Part shown: positions 36,366-45,151 of the stretch, one piece after another
How positions within the stretch are numbered: position 1 is the first letter of the stretch
How the letters are laid out: each line of letters begins with the position of its first letter
Assembly: GCF_026125785.1 (NCBI RefSeq)
Contig: NZ_JAHCKL010000007.1
Span: 1 to 64,000, forward strand
DNA length: 64,000 nt
DNA from: Hydrogenophaga sp.
Lineage (GTDB): Bacteria > Pseudomonadota > Gammaproteobacteria > Burkholderiales > Burkholderiaceae_C
Direction: 5' to 3'
The notes under the pieces: generated by a model
Database searches by the model: none
Seen by the model: only the letters and a program-made list of their open reading frames with translations
Told to the model about the DNA's origin: nothing
Translations under genes and position numbers: made by a program

Positions 36366-38312
36366 ATGCAAACCACGTTTCCCCGGCTGCTGCTGGACCA
36401 CGCGCAACAGCGCCCCCAGGCAGCGGCCATGCGCGAAAAGGAATACGGCATCTGGCAGACCACGAGCTGGGCGCAGATGGCCACGCTGGTGGAAGCGCTG
36501 GCTTGCGGCCTGCACCAGGCCGGGTTGCAACGCGGCGAGCACCTCGTGGTGATCGGCGCCAACCGACCCCGGCTCTACGCCACCATGCTCGCGGCCCAGT
36601 CGCTGGGCGCCATTCCGGTGCCGCTCTACCAGGACGCCGTGGCCGCCGAATGCATCTTCCCCATCAACAACGCCGAGGTGCGCTTCGTGGTGGTGGAAGA
36701 CCAGGAGCAGGTCGACAAGATGCTGGAAATCCGGGCCCAGTGCCCGCAGCTCTCTCACATCTACTACGACGATCCCCGCGGCCTGCGCAACTACGACCAG
36801 CCTGGCCTCGCCGGCCTGGAGGAACTGCTGGCGGCCGGCCGTGCGCACGCCAGCGCGCACCCCGGCCTGTTCCGGGAACAGGTGGCACTGGGCCAGCCCG
36901 ACGATGTGGCGGCCATGTTCTTCACCAGCGGCACCACCGGCAACCCCAAGGGCGTGGTGCACACCCACAACACGCTGATCGACCGGGCCCGCGTGGGCGC
37001 GGCCTTTGACCGCCTGACGCCCGCCGACGAGGTGCTGGCCTACCTGCCGCCGGCCTGGATCGGGCAGAACATCTTTTCCTACTCGCAATGGCTGGTGGCG
37101 GGCTACGTGGTCAACTGCCCCGAATCGGGCAGCACGGTGAACATCGACCTCAAGGAAGTCGGGCCCACCTACTACTTCGCGCCGCCGCGCGTCTTCGAAG
37201 GCCTGCTCACCAGCGTGATGATCCGCATGGAGGATGCCGGCGCCATCAAGCGCGGCCTGTTCCACCACTTCATGAACGTGGCGCGCCGCGTGGGGCCCGA
37301 CCTGATGGATGGCAAGCCCGTGGGCACCCTGGACCGGCTCTGGTATGGCGTGGGCAACGTGCTCGTCTACGGACCACTGCGCAACACGCTGGGGCTGAGC
37401 CGCGTGCGCGTGGCCTACACAGCCGGCGAAGCCATCGGCCCGGATCTGTTCTCCTTCTACCGCTCCATCGGCATCAACCTCAAGCAGTTGTACGGCTCCA
37501 CGGAGACCGCCGTCTTCGTCTGCCTGCAGCCGGACAACCAGGCCCGCGCCGACACCGTGGGCGTACCGTGCGACGGCGTGCAGATCCGCCTGGCCGACAA
37601 CGGCGAGATCCTGGTGAAGTCGCCCGGCCTGCTCAAGGGCTACTACAAGAACCCCCAGGCCACGGCGGAGGTGCTGACCGCCGACGGCTGGTACCACACC
37701 AGCGATGCGGGATTCATCGACGCCAGCGGCCACCTCAAGATCATCGACCGCGTCAAGGACGTGGGGCGCATCAAGGGCGGCGCCTTCGACGGCGCGATGT
37801 TCGCGCCCAAGTACGTGGAGAACAAGCTCAAGTTCTTCTCCCACATCAAGGAGGCCGTCGCCTTTGGCGACCAGCGCGAGAAGGTGTGCGTGATGATCAA
37901 CATCGACTTTGATGCCGTGGGCAACTGGGCCGAGCGGCGCAACCTGCCCTATGCCGGCTACACCGACCTGGCGCAGAAACCCGAGGTCTACGAACTGGTG
38001 CGCGATTGCGTGGAGAAGGTCAACGCCGACCTCAGCCGGGACGAGATGCTGGCGGGCAGCCAGATCAGCCGCTTCCTCATCCTGCACAAGGAGCTCGACG
38101 CCGACGACGGTGAACTCACGCGGACCAACAAGGTGCGCCGCGGCTTCATCGGCGAGCGCTACGCCGTTCTCGTGGACGCACTCTACGGCGGCAAGGCCGA
38201 GCAGTACATCGAGACCCAGGTGAAATTCGAGGACGGCCGCACCGGCTCGGTCAGCGCCACGCTGCGCCTCAGCGACGCCAAGGTGTTCTCTCCCGTGAAG
38301 GCTGCCGCATGA
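36366..38312 (+). CDS. AMP-dependent acyl-CoA synthetase (long-chain type)
   Basis: 648 aa adenylate-forming enzyme of the long-chain acyl-CoA synthetase group. P-loop-like TSGTTGNPKGVVHTHN is at ~183-198, YGSTETAVFVCLQ is the adenine-binding motif, and GWYHTSDAGFIDASGHLKIIDRVKD contains the conserved Asp and hinge. It activates a carboxylic acid as the CoA thioester. CAGGAG lies 10 nt upstream of the ATG. The stop overlaps the livG-like start (ATGA), so the enzyme is part of the transporter operon and probably activates the transported acid. Confidence 0.87.
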   Translation: MQTTFPRLLLDHAQQRPQAAAMREKEYGIWQTTSWAQMATLVEALACGLHQAGLQRGEHLVVIGANRPRLYATMLAAQSLGAIPVPLYQDAVAAECIFPINNAEVRFVVVEDQEQVDKMLEIRAQCPQLSHIYYDDPRGLRNYDQPGLAGLEELLAAGRAHASAHPGLFREQVALGQPDDVAAMFFTSGTTGNPKGVVHTHNTLIDRARVGAAFDRLTPADEVLAYLPPAWIGQNIFSYSQWLVAGYVVNCPESGSTVNIDLKEVGPTYYFAPPRVFEGLLTSVMIRMEDAGAIKRGLFHHFMNVARRVGPDLMDGKPVGTLDRLWYGVGNVLVYGPLRNTLGLSRVRVAYTAGEAIGPDLFSFYRSIGINLKQLYGSTETAVFVCLQPDNQARADTVGVPCDGVQIRLADNGEILVKSPGLLKGYYKNPQATAEVLTADGWYHTSDAGFIDASGHLKIIDRVKDVGRIKGGAFDGAMFAPKYVENKLKFFSHIKEAVAFGDQREKVCVMINIDFDAVGNWAERRNLPYAGYTDLAQKPEVYELVRDCVEKVNADLSRDEMLAGSQISRFLILHKELDADDGELTRTNKVRRGFIGERYAVLVDALYGGKAEQYIETQVKFEDGRTGSVSATLRLSDAKVFSPVKAAA

Positions 38313-39106
38313 GTGCCAAGAAAATCGGCGACGTCATTCTGGACGTCAGCCACATCAGCCTGCGTTTCGGCGGCGTCAAGGCGTTGACCGACATCAGCTT
38401 CAACGTGCGCGAGCATGAGATCCGCGCCATCATCGGCCCCAATGGCGCGGGCAAGAGCTCCATGCTCAACTGCATCAACGGCGTCTACCAGCCGCAGGAG
38501 GGTTCGATCAACTTCCGCGGCCAGACCTTCCGGCACATGAACAGCCGGCAGGTGGCCGAAATGGGCATCGCGCGCACCTTCCAGAACCTGGCGCTGTTCA
38601 AGGGCATGAGCGTGATCGACAACATCATGACCGGTCGCAACCTGCGCATCCGCAGCGGCCTGCTCGCGCAGGCACTGCGCAACCCCTTCGGCATCGGCGG
38701 CGCGCAAAAGGAAGAAGAGGCGCACCGCGAGTTCGTCGAGCACATCATCGACTTCCTGGAGATCCAGGCGCACCGCAAGACGCCGGTGGGCCAGTTGCCC
38801 TATGGCCTGCAGAAGCGGGTGGACCTGGGCCGCGCGCTTGCCATGGAGCCCAAGGTGCTGCTGCTGGACGAGCCCATGGCGGGCATGAACCTGGAGGAGA
38901 AGCAGGACATGAGCCGCTTCATCCTGGATGTGAACGACGAGTTCGGCACCACCATCGTGCTGATCGAGCACGACATGGGCGTGGTCATGGACATCTCGGA
39001 CCGTGTTGTGGTGCTGGACTACGGCAAGAAGATCGGCGACGGCACCCCGGACGAGGTGCGCGGCAACGAGGAGGTCATCAGCGCCTACCTCGGAACGTCG
39101 CACTGA
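38309..39106 (+). CDS. livG: Liv-type ABC transporter ATP-binding protein (LivG-like)
   Basis: 265 aa. Walker A is GPNGAGKSSM, followed by the Q-loop (ARTFQNLALF). The signature region is degenerate (QLPYGLQKRVDLGRALA in place of LSYGQQRRLE), Walker B is VLLLDEPMAGMN and the H-loop is IEHDMGVVMDISDRVVVLDYG. It belongs to the hydrophobic amino acid uptake (HAAT) family, members of which also carry aromatic and short dicarboxylic acids. Coupled to the upstream CoA ligase by a 4-nt overlap. Confidence 0.9.
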   Translation: MSAKKIGDVILDVSHISLRFGGVKALTDISFNVREHEIRAIIGPNGAGKSSMLNCINGVYQPQEGSINFRGQTFRHMNSRQVAEMGIARTFQNLALFKGMSVIDNIMTGRNLRIRSGLLAQALRNPFGIGGAQKEEEAHREFVEHIIDFLEIQAHRKTPVGQLPYGLQKRVDLGRALAMEPKVLLLDEPMAGMNLEEKQDMSRFILDVNDEFGTTIVLIEHDMGVVMDISDRVVVLDYGKKIGDGTPDEVRGNEEVISAYLGTSH

Positions 39107-39116
39107 AGGGGTGGAG

Positions 39117-39225
39117 CGTTCGGCGTAGAGCGTTGAGCGTCCAGACCCTGCACAAGGAGCACACATGCAAAACGAACACCTCCCCGAAGCCCGCCGCGCA
39201 AGCCCACGCCCAACGCCCAACGCAC
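39117..39225. repeat. Short AACGC-motif repeats able to pair around a leader frame
   Basis: GCGTTCGGCGT and GCGTTGAGCGT (39117-39140) face ACGCCCAACGCCCAACGC (39206-39225) as imperfect inverted copies. A further ACGCCCAACGC lies in the livH-livM gap (near 40192). They could form a stem in the mRNA between livG and livH. No protein function is proposed. Confidence 0.45.
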
Positions 39226-39233
39226 CACGCTGA
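39165..39233 (+). CDS. 22-codon leader frame upstream of livH-like gene
   Basis: A short frame with a good AAGGAG site, ending 6 nt before the livH ATG, which itself has no Shine-Dalgarno. The peptide (QNEHLPEARRASPRPTPNAP) is hydrophilic with Pro/Arg and has no recognisable domain. It may allow translational coupling into livH, or may be untranslated sequence that merely looks coding. Confidence 0.35.
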   Translation: MQNEHLPEARRASPRPTPNAPR

Positions 39234-39239
39234 ACCGCC

Positions 39240-40169
39240 ATGGCATTCTTCCTCGAAACCCTCTTCGGCGGCCTCATGGTGGGCATGCTGTATTCGCTCG
39301 TGGCGCTTGGCTTCGTGCTGATCTTCAAGGCCTCGGGTGTCTTCAACTTCGCACAGGGCGCCATGGTGCTGTTCGCGGCGCTGGCCATGGCGCGCTTCTC
39401 GGAATGGATTCCGCAGTGGACCGGGGTCGAGAGCAAGCTGGTCGCCAATGTGGCCGCGTTCGTGCTGGCGGGCCTGCTGATGTTCGCCATGGCCTGGCTG
39501 ATCGAGCGCCTGGTGCTTCGCCACCTGGTCAACCAGGAAGGCGCCACGCTGCTGATGGCCACGCTGGGCATCACCTACTTCATCGACGGCCTGGGCCAGA
39601 CCTTCTTCGGCAGCAACATCTACAAGATCGACATTGGCATGCCCAAGGACCCGGTCTTCGTGCTGGACTCGGTGTTCGAGGGTGGCCTGCTGCTCAACCA
39701 GGAGGACATCATCGCCGCCGCCATCGCCGCGGGCCTGGTGGTGGTGCTCAGCCTGTTCTTCCAGAAAACCGCCACCGGGCGCGCGCTGCGCGCGGTGGCC
39801 GACGACCACCAGGCCGCGCAGTCCATCGGCATTCCGCTCAACCGCATCTGGGTGATCGTCTGGTGCGTGGCTGGCGTGGTGGCGCTGGTGGCCGGGATGA
39901 TCTGGGGTTCCAAACTGGGCGTGCAGTTCTCTCTGACCACGGTGGCGCTGCGCGCCCTGCCGGTGGTGATCCTCGGTGGCCTGACTTCGGTGCCGGGCGC
40001 CATCATCGGCGGGCTGATCATCGGGGTGGGCGAGAAGCTCTCCGAGGTGTACCTGGGCCCGTACGTGGGAGGCGGCATCGAAATCTGGTTCGCCTATGTG
40101 CTCGCCCTGGTCTTCCTGCTGTTCAGGCCGCAGGGCCTGTTCGGGGAAAAGATCATCGACCGCGTGTGA
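39240..40169 (+). CDS. livH: Liv-type ABC transporter permease (LivH-like)
   Basis: 309 aa with ~8 membrane helices. Recognisable LivH features are GLMVGMLYSLVALGFVLIFKASGVFNFAQGAMVLFAA (N-terminal), FQKTATGRALRAVADDHQAAQSIGIPLNRIW (cytoplasmic EAA-like loop) and VVILGGLTSVPGAIIGGLIIG. Each block is cited separately along the protein. It forms the channel with the LivM-like protein. The ATG at 39240 lacks a clear ribosome site. Confidence 0.9.
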   Translation: MAFFLETLFGGLMVGMLYSLVALGFVLIFKASGVFNFAQGAMVLFAALAMARFSEWIPQWTGVESKLVANVAAFVLAGLLMFAMAWLIERLVLRHLVNQEGATLLMATLGITYFIDGLGQTFFGSNIYKIDIGMPKDPVFVLDSVFEGGLLLNQEDIIAAAIAAGLVVVLSLFFQKTATGRALRAVADDHQAAQSIGIPLNRIWVIVWCVAGVVALVAGMIWGSKLGVQFSLTTVALRALPVVILGGLTSVPGAIIGGLIIGVGEKLSEVYLGPYVGGGIEIWFAYVLALVFLLFRPQGLFGEKIIDRV

Positions 40170-40220
40170 CGAGCCCCCGCGACCCACACTGAACGCCCAA
40201 CGCAAGACCTCACGCACACC

Positions 40221-41297
40221 ATGTTCTACAGAGAAAACGGTCAGTTCAAGACCTCGTACCGCGCCGACCAGCAGATCTTTCCGATCGCTCAGGACCGCTG
40301 GTTCGTGATCGCGCTCCTGGTGTTCGCGTTCGTCGCCGTGCCCATGCTGGCCAGCGACTACCTGATGCGCGCCATCCTGATCCCGTTCCTGATCTTCTCG
40401 CTGGCCGCGGTGGGGGTGAACATCCTGGTCGGCTACTGCGGCCAGATCAGCCTGGGTTCAGGGGCATTCATGGCGGTCGGTGCGTACGGCGCGTACAACT
40501 TCTTCGTGCGCGTGCCGGGCATGCCGCTGGTCCCGGCGCTCATCCTGGGAGGCTTGTGCGCCACCTTCTTCGGCATTCTGTTCGGCCTGCCCAGCCTGCG
40601 GGTGCGCGGCCTGTACCTGGCCGTGGCCACGCTGGCCGCGCAGTTCTTCGCCGACTGGATGTTCCTGCGCATCAAGTGGTTCACCATGGACACGCCTTCG
40701 GGTTCGGTCGCCGTGTCGAACCTGCAGGTCTTCGGCCTGCCGCTGGAGAGTGCTGCCAGCAAATACCTGTTCTGCCTGGCGGTTCTCGCGGTGATCGCCC
40801 TGCTGGCCAAGAACCTGGTGCGTTCGGCCATCGGGCGGGAGTGGATGGCGATCCGCGACATGGACGTGGCGGCCGCCGTGATCGGCATCCGGCCGATGTA
40901 CGCCAAGCTCAGCGCGTTCGCGGTCAGCAGCTTCATCATCGGGGTGGCGGGCGCGCTCTGGGCCTTCATTTACCTGGGCGCCTGGGAGCCATCGGCCTTC
41001 TCGGTGGACTATTCCTTCCGCCTGCTCTTCATGGTGATCATCGGCGGCCTGGGCTCCATCATGGGCAGCTTCTTCGGCGCCGCCTTCATCGTCGTGCTGC
41101 CCATCGCGCTCAACCAGATCCTGCCGGCACTCGCCGAGATCTTCGGCGTCACCATTTCCACCACTGCGGTCTCCCACGCCGAGCTGATGATCTTCGGCGG
41201 CCTGATCGTGTGGTTCCTGATCGTCGAGCCGCATGGGCTGGCTCGGCTGTGGTCCATCGGCAAGCAGAAGCTGCGCCTGTGGCCCTTCCCGCACTGA
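40221..41297 (+). CDS. livM: Liv-type ABC transporter permease (LivM-like)
   Basis: 358 aa with ~9-10 membrane helices. LivM motifs include ILVGYCGQISLGSGAFMAVGAYGA, GLPSLRVRGLYLAVATLAAQF and REWMAIRDMDVAAAVIGI (cytoplasmic loop), then FMVIIGGLGSIMGSFFGAAF. Second half of the heterodimeric channel. No strong Shine-Dalgarno before the ATG at 40221. Confidence 0.9.
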   Translation: MFYRENGQFKTSYRADQQIFPIAQDRWFVIALLVFAFVAVPMLASDYLMRAILIPFLIFSLAAVGVNILVGYCGQISLGSGAFMAVGAYGAYNFFVRVPGMPLVPALILGGLCATFFGILFGLPSLRVRGLYLAVATLAAQFFADWMFLRIKWFTMDTPSGSVAVSNLQVFGLPLESAASKYLFCLAVLAVIALLAKNLVRSAIGREWMAIRDMDVAAAVIGIRPMYAKLSAFAVSSFIIGVAGALWAFIYLGAWEPSAFSVDYSFRLLFMVIIGGLGSIMGSFFGAAFIVVLPIALNQILPALAEIFGVTISTTAVSHAELMIFGGLIVWFLIVEPHGLARLWSIGKQKLRLWPFPH

Positions 41298-41308
41298 GGC
41301 GGGCGGTA

Positions 41309-41345
41309 CGCAGCACCCGGCCTGCTTGAGGTGTGTGCGCTTTTT
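41309..41345 (+). terminator. Weak stem-loop with T-run between livM and the binding-protein gene
   Basis: CGCAGCACC and GGTGTGTGCG can pair with one small internal loop and are followed by CTTTTTG. This could be a partial terminator or processing site that sets a different level for the binding protein, as often seen in ABC operons. Confidence 0.35.
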
Positions 41346-41381
41346 GAAGGTGTTGTTCCAACTTTGACAAAGGAGACAGAC

Positions 41382-42719
41382 ATGAAGCTACGCAAGATCG
41401 TTCTCGCAGCCGCCTTGGCGGCCGCCGGTGGCAGCGCGCTGGTTTCGGCCAGCGCCTGGGCACAGGCCAAGGAGCAGTACCTGCCGGTCCTGTCCTACCG
41501 CACCGGCGCCTACGCACCCAATGGCACGCCCACGGCCAATGGCATCGTGGACTACTACAAGCTGGTCAATGAGCGGGGAGGCATCAACGGCGTGAAGCTG
41601 CTGGTGGAAGAGTGCGAAACCATGTACGACACGGCGCGCAGCGTGGAGTGCTACGAACGCCTCAAGGGCAAGAACGGCGGCGCAGCCCTGATCCACCCGT
41701 GGTCGACGGGCGCCACGTTCGCCCTCACCGAGAAGGCACCGATCGACAAGATCCCGCTGATCACGACCGGCTACGGACGCAGCGAAAGCGCCGACGGCAC
41801 CGTCTTCAAATGGAACTTCCCCCTGCTGGGCACCTACTGGGTGGCCGCCGACGCCATCATCCAGGCGATCGGCAAGAAGGAAGGCGGCATGGACAAGCTC
41901 AAGGGCAAGAAGATCGCCCTGGTCTACCACGACAGCCCGTTCGGCAAGGAACCCATTCCGCTGTTGCAGGAGCGCGCCGCCATGAACGGCTTCCAGCTCA
42001 CCCTGCTGCCCGTGACGGCGCCCGGCGTGGAGCAGAAGGCCACCTGGCTGCAAGTGCGCCAGAACCGCCCGGACTATGTGCTGCTCTGGGGCTGGGGTGT
42101 GATGAACTCCACCGCGCTCAAGGAGGCGCAAGCCACCGGCTACCCGCGCGAGAAGATGTACGGCGTGTGGTGGTCGGGTGCCGAGCCGGACGTGAAGGAC
42201 GTCGGCCAGGGCGCCAAGGGCTACAACGCCGTGACGCTGCAGCACGGTACCGACCGCAACGCCCCCATCGTCAAGGAGATCCTGGCCAAGCTGCACGACA
42301 AGGGCAAGGGCACCGGTCCGCGCGACGAGGTCGGCGAGACGCTGTACCTGCGTGGCGTGGTCAGCGCGGCCATGGGCGTGGAAGGCATTCGGGCGGCACA
42401 GGAGCGCTTTGGCAAAGGCAAGGTGATGACGGGTGAGCAGGTGCGCTGGGGCCTGGAGAACCTGAACCTGACGCAGGCCAAGCTGGATGCACTGGGCTTC
42501 AAGGGCGTGCTGCGCGGCCCGATCAGCACCTCCTGCGCCGACCACGTCGGCGCAGGCGCGGCACGCATCCACACCTGGGACGGCACCAAGTGGGAGTTCA
42601 GCTCCGACTGGCTGGAGTCCGACCAGCAGATCATCCGGCCCATGGTCAAGGCCACGGCGGCCAAGTACGCGGCGGAGAAGAAGCTGACGCCGCGCACACC
42701 GGCCGACTGCCAGAGCTGA
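41382..42719 (+). CDS. Periplasmic ABC substrate-binding protein (Leu/Ile/Val-binding family)
   Basis: 445 aa. Cleavable signal peptide (KIVLAAALAAAGGSALVSASAWAQA, cleavage near AWA-QA), then a type 1 periplasmic-binding fold (PVLSYRTGAYAPNGTPTANG, GGINGVKLLVEECETMYDTA, KKIALVYHDSPFGKEPIPLL). AAGGAG lies 8 nt before the ATG. The long form and the CoA-ligase neighbours suggest an organic acid ligand rather than branched-chain amino acids, but this is inferred from context only. Confidence 0.88.
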   Translation: MKLRKIVLAAALAAAGGSALVSASAWAQAKEQYLPVLSYRTGAYAPNGTPTANGIVDYYKLVNERGGINGVKLLVEECETMYDTARSVECYERLKGKNGGAALIHPWSTGATFALTEKAPIDKIPLITTGYGRSESADGTVFKWNFPLLGTYWVAADAIIQAIGKKEGGMDKLKGKKIALVYHDSPFGKEPIPLLQERAAMNGFQLTLLPVTAPGVEQKATWLQVRQNRPDYVLLWGWGVMNSTALKEAQATGYPREKMYGVWWSGAEPDVKDVGQGAKGYNAVTLQHGTDRNAPIVKEILAKLHDKGKGTGPRDEVGETLYLRGVVSAAMGVEGIRAAQERFGKGKVMTGEQVRWGLENLNLTQAKLDALGFKGVLRGPISTSCADHVGAGAARIHTWDGTKWEFSSDWLESDQQIIRPMVKATAAKYAAEKKLTPRTPADCQS

Positions 42720-42740
42720 AGCCCCCCGCCACAGAACGAG

Positions 42741-42815
42741 GCACACCCCGCCGCGCTTCGCGCGCCCCCTCAAGGGGCGGCACCAGAGGACCGGCGAAGC
42801 CGGATCCGCGGTGCC
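42741..42815. repeat. Palindromic intergenic element, copy 3
   Basis: Begins GCACACCCCGCCGCGCTTCG, then CCCCCTCAAGGGGCGG and CCGGCGAAGCCGG. It has the same block order as the elements at 5.8, 15.7 and 47.3 kb, but shorter and more diverged. It lies between the binding-protein gene and livF, in a 178-bp gap with no other gene. Confidence 0.65.
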
Positions 42816-42897
42816 ATGCGAAGCAGGGCGCCTCTTCTGTGGCGCCATCTGCAAGGGCGGCGTGCTGCCTTTGCGAATGGTCCCCGAGGAATCTCAC

Positions 42898-43707
42898 ATG
42901 AGCACATCCACTCCTGTTCTCAACGTCAACGGCATCGAGGTCATCTACAACCACGTGATCCTGGTGCTCAAGGGCGTCTCGCTCACGGTCAACGAGGGGC
43001 AGATCACCGCCATCCTCGGGGGCAATGGGGCGGGCAAGACGACCACGTTGCGCGCGGTGTCCAACCTGCTGCGGGGCGAACGCGGCGAGGTCACCAAGGG
43101 CAGCATCGAGCTGCGCGGCGAGCGCATCGAGAACCTCACACCGGCCGACCTCGTCAGGCGCGGCGTGGTGCAGGTGATGGAAGGCCGCCACTGCTTTGCC
43201 CACCTCACGATCGAGGAGAACCTGCTCACCGGTTCCTACACCCGCACCGACAAGGCCGAGATCGCGCGCAACCTGGAGAAGGTCTACGCCTACTTCCCGC
43301 GCCTGAAGACGCGGCGCACCAGCCAGGCGGCCTACACCTCGGGCGGTGAGCAGCAGATGTGCGCCATCGGCCGCGCCCTCATGACCAACCCCAGCGTGAT
43401 GTTGCTCGACGAGCCTTCCATGGGCCTGGCGCCGCAGATCGTCGAGGAGGTGTTCGAGATCGTGAAGGACCTCAACCAGAAGGAGAAGGTCACCTTCCTG
43501 CTGGCCGAGCAGAACACCAACATGGCGCTGAAGTACGCCGACTACGGCTACATCATGGAATCGGGCCGCATCGTGATGGACGGACTGGCCAGCGAGCTGC
43601 GCAACAACGAGGACGTCAAGGAGTTCTACCTTGGCATGGGCGGCGGCGAGCGCAAATCGTTCAAGGATGTGAAGAGCTACAAGCGCCGCAAGCGGTGGCT
43701 GGCCTGA
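42898..43707 (+). CDS. livF: Liv-type ABC transporter ATP-binding protein (LivF-like)
   Basis: 269 aa. Walker A is GGNGAGKTTT, signature region YTSGGEQQMCAIGRALM, Walker B VMLLDEPSMGLAP, H-loop LLAEQNTNMAL. The C-terminal tail (GGGERKSFKDVKSYKRRKRWLA) is a basic extension beyond standard LivF, seen in LivF homologues from betaproteobacterial aromatic/fatty-acid clusters. GAGGA lies 8 nt upstream of the ATG. Completes the ABC transporter. Confidence 0.9.
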   Translation: MSTSTPVLNVNGIEVIYNHVILVLKGVSLTVNEGQITAILGGNGAGKTTTLRAVSNLLRGERGEVTKGSIELRGERIENLTPADLVRRGVVQVMEGRHCFAHLTIEENLLTGSYTRTDKAEIARNLEKVYAYFPRLKTRRTSQAAYTSGGEQQMCAIGRALMTNPSVMLLDEPSMGLAPQIVEEVFEIVKDLNQKEKVTFLLAEQNTNMALKYADYGYIMESGRIVMDGLASELRNNEDVKEFYLGMGGGERKSFKDVKSYKRRKRWLA

Positions 43708-43768
43708 CCCCTCCGCGCCGAGCCTTCAGCACCCTTGGTTTCCGTCACTTCTCTCATCTGTTGCAGCC

Positions 43769-45022
43769 ATGGCCCAGACCGACTTCTTCGACACGCTGGA
43801 AACCCGCCCGCCGGAGCAACGCGAAGCCGACCTGATGGCGGCGCTGCCGGCGCAGATCGCGCATGCCCGGCAGAACGCGCCGGCCTTTGCCGATCTGCTG
43901 GCCGACGTGGACCCGGCCAGCGTGGACTCGCGCGCGGCGCTGGCGCGGCTGCCGGTGTTGCGCAAGCACGAACTGCTGGAGCGCCAGATGGCGCAGCGCG
44001 CACGCGATCCCTTCGGAGGCTTCTCCACCCTGGTGCGCGGGCCGGCCATGTCACGCATCTTCGCCTCGCCAGGCCCGATCTACGAGCCCGAGGGGGCCAC
44101 GCGCGACTACTGGCGCGCGGGCCGCGCGCTGTATGCGGCGGGTTTCCGTGCCGGAGAGCTGGTGCACAACGCCTTCAGCTACCACATGACGCCGGGCGCC
44201 TTCATCCTGGAGTCGGGCGCGCACGCCGTGGGCTGCACGGTGTTTCCCGCCGGCACCGGCCAGACCGAGCAGCAGTTGCAGGCGATCGCCGAGTTGCGGC
44301 CGGACGCCTACACCGGCACACCGAGCTTTCTGCGCATCCTGCTGGAAAAGGCCGCCGAGGCAGGCGTGGACGTCGGCAGCCTGCGCAAGGCCTCGGTGGG
44401 CGGCGAGGCCTGCCCGCCCAGCCTCACGGCCTGGTTCGCCGAACGGGGCGTGGCGGTCTACCAGACCTATGCCACGGCCGACCTCGGCCTGGTGGCCTAC
44501 GAGACCATGGCACGCGAAGGCCTGGTGATCAACGAAGGCGTGATTGTCGAGATCGTGCGGCCCGGCACTTCCGACCCGGTGCCCGAGGGCGAAGTGGGCG
44601 AGCTCGTGGTGACCACCCTCAACCCGGCCTATCCGCTGATCCGTTTCGGCACCGGCGACCTCTCGGCGGTGTTGCCGGGTCCTTGCCCGAGCGGACGCAC
44701 CGCGCCGCGCATCCGTGGCTGGCTCGGCCGCGCGGACCAGACCACCAAGGTGCGGGGCATGTTCGTGCATCCGTCTCAGGTGGCCGAGATCACCCGGCGC
44801 TTCCCGCAGGTGGGCAAGGCGCGCCTGGTGGTCAGTGGCGAAATGGCCAACGACTCGATGACGCTGCAGGTGGAAGCGGTCCAGGCCCAGACCGGCCTGG
44901 CCGAGCAGGTGGAGATCGCGACCCGGGAAATCACCAAGCTGCGTGCGCAGGTGCAGATCGTCCCGCCGGGCAGCCTGCCCAACGATGGCAAGGTCATTGA
45001 AGACGCGCGCAGTTACCAATGA
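43769..45022 (+). CDS. Phenylacetate-CoA ligase family protein
   Basis: 417 aa, close to PaaK length. Recognised from the helical N-terminus (LMAALPAQIAHARQNAPAFADLLADV), the HNAFSYHMTPGAFILESGAHAVGCTVFPAGTG region, YQTYATADLGLVAYE (substrate/adenine-binding) and LIRFGTGDLSAVL with RIRGWLGRADQTTKVRGMFVHPSQ (hinge and C-terminal lid). It activates an aromatic or related acid with ATP and CoA. The normal PaaK P-loop is poorly conserved. It closes the Liv operon, which therefore contains two different acid-CoA ligases. Confidence 0.83.
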   Translation: MAQTDFFDTLETRPPEQREADLMAALPAQIAHARQNAPAFADLLADVDPASVDSRAALARLPVLRKHELLERQMAQRARDPFGGFSTLVRGPAMSRIFASPGPIYEPEGATRDYWRAGRALYAAGFRAGELVHNAFSYHMTPGAFILESGAHAVGCTVFPAGTGQTEQQLQAIAELRPDAYTGTPSFLRILLEKAAEAGVDVGSLRKASVGGEACPPSLTAWFAERGVAVYQTYATADLGLVAYETMAREGLVINEGVIVEIVRPGTSDPVPEGEVGELVVTTLNPAYPLIRFGTGDLSAVLPGPCPSGRTAPRIRGWLGRADQTTKVRGMFVHPSQVAEITRRFPQVGKARLVVSGEMANDSMTLQVEAVQAQTGLAEQVEIATREITKLRAQVQIVPPGSLPNDGKVIEDARSYQ

Positions 45023-45151
45023 CTTCGTAAGCCCCGCGTAAGGCTGTAACAAGTCAAGGGTTTTTCCTCTCCACCTGCTAAGTAATTACCGCGATTCCCT
45101 GTCAAGGGGGTGGGGCTAACATCCCCGGGTCTTAATACCTTGGAGCATCGA

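Noticed and set aside
36297..38087. Long minus-strand open frame opposite the acyl-CoA synthetase
   Set aside because: Antisense shadow; His/Val-rich and without motifs, whereas the plus strand is a complete synthetase.
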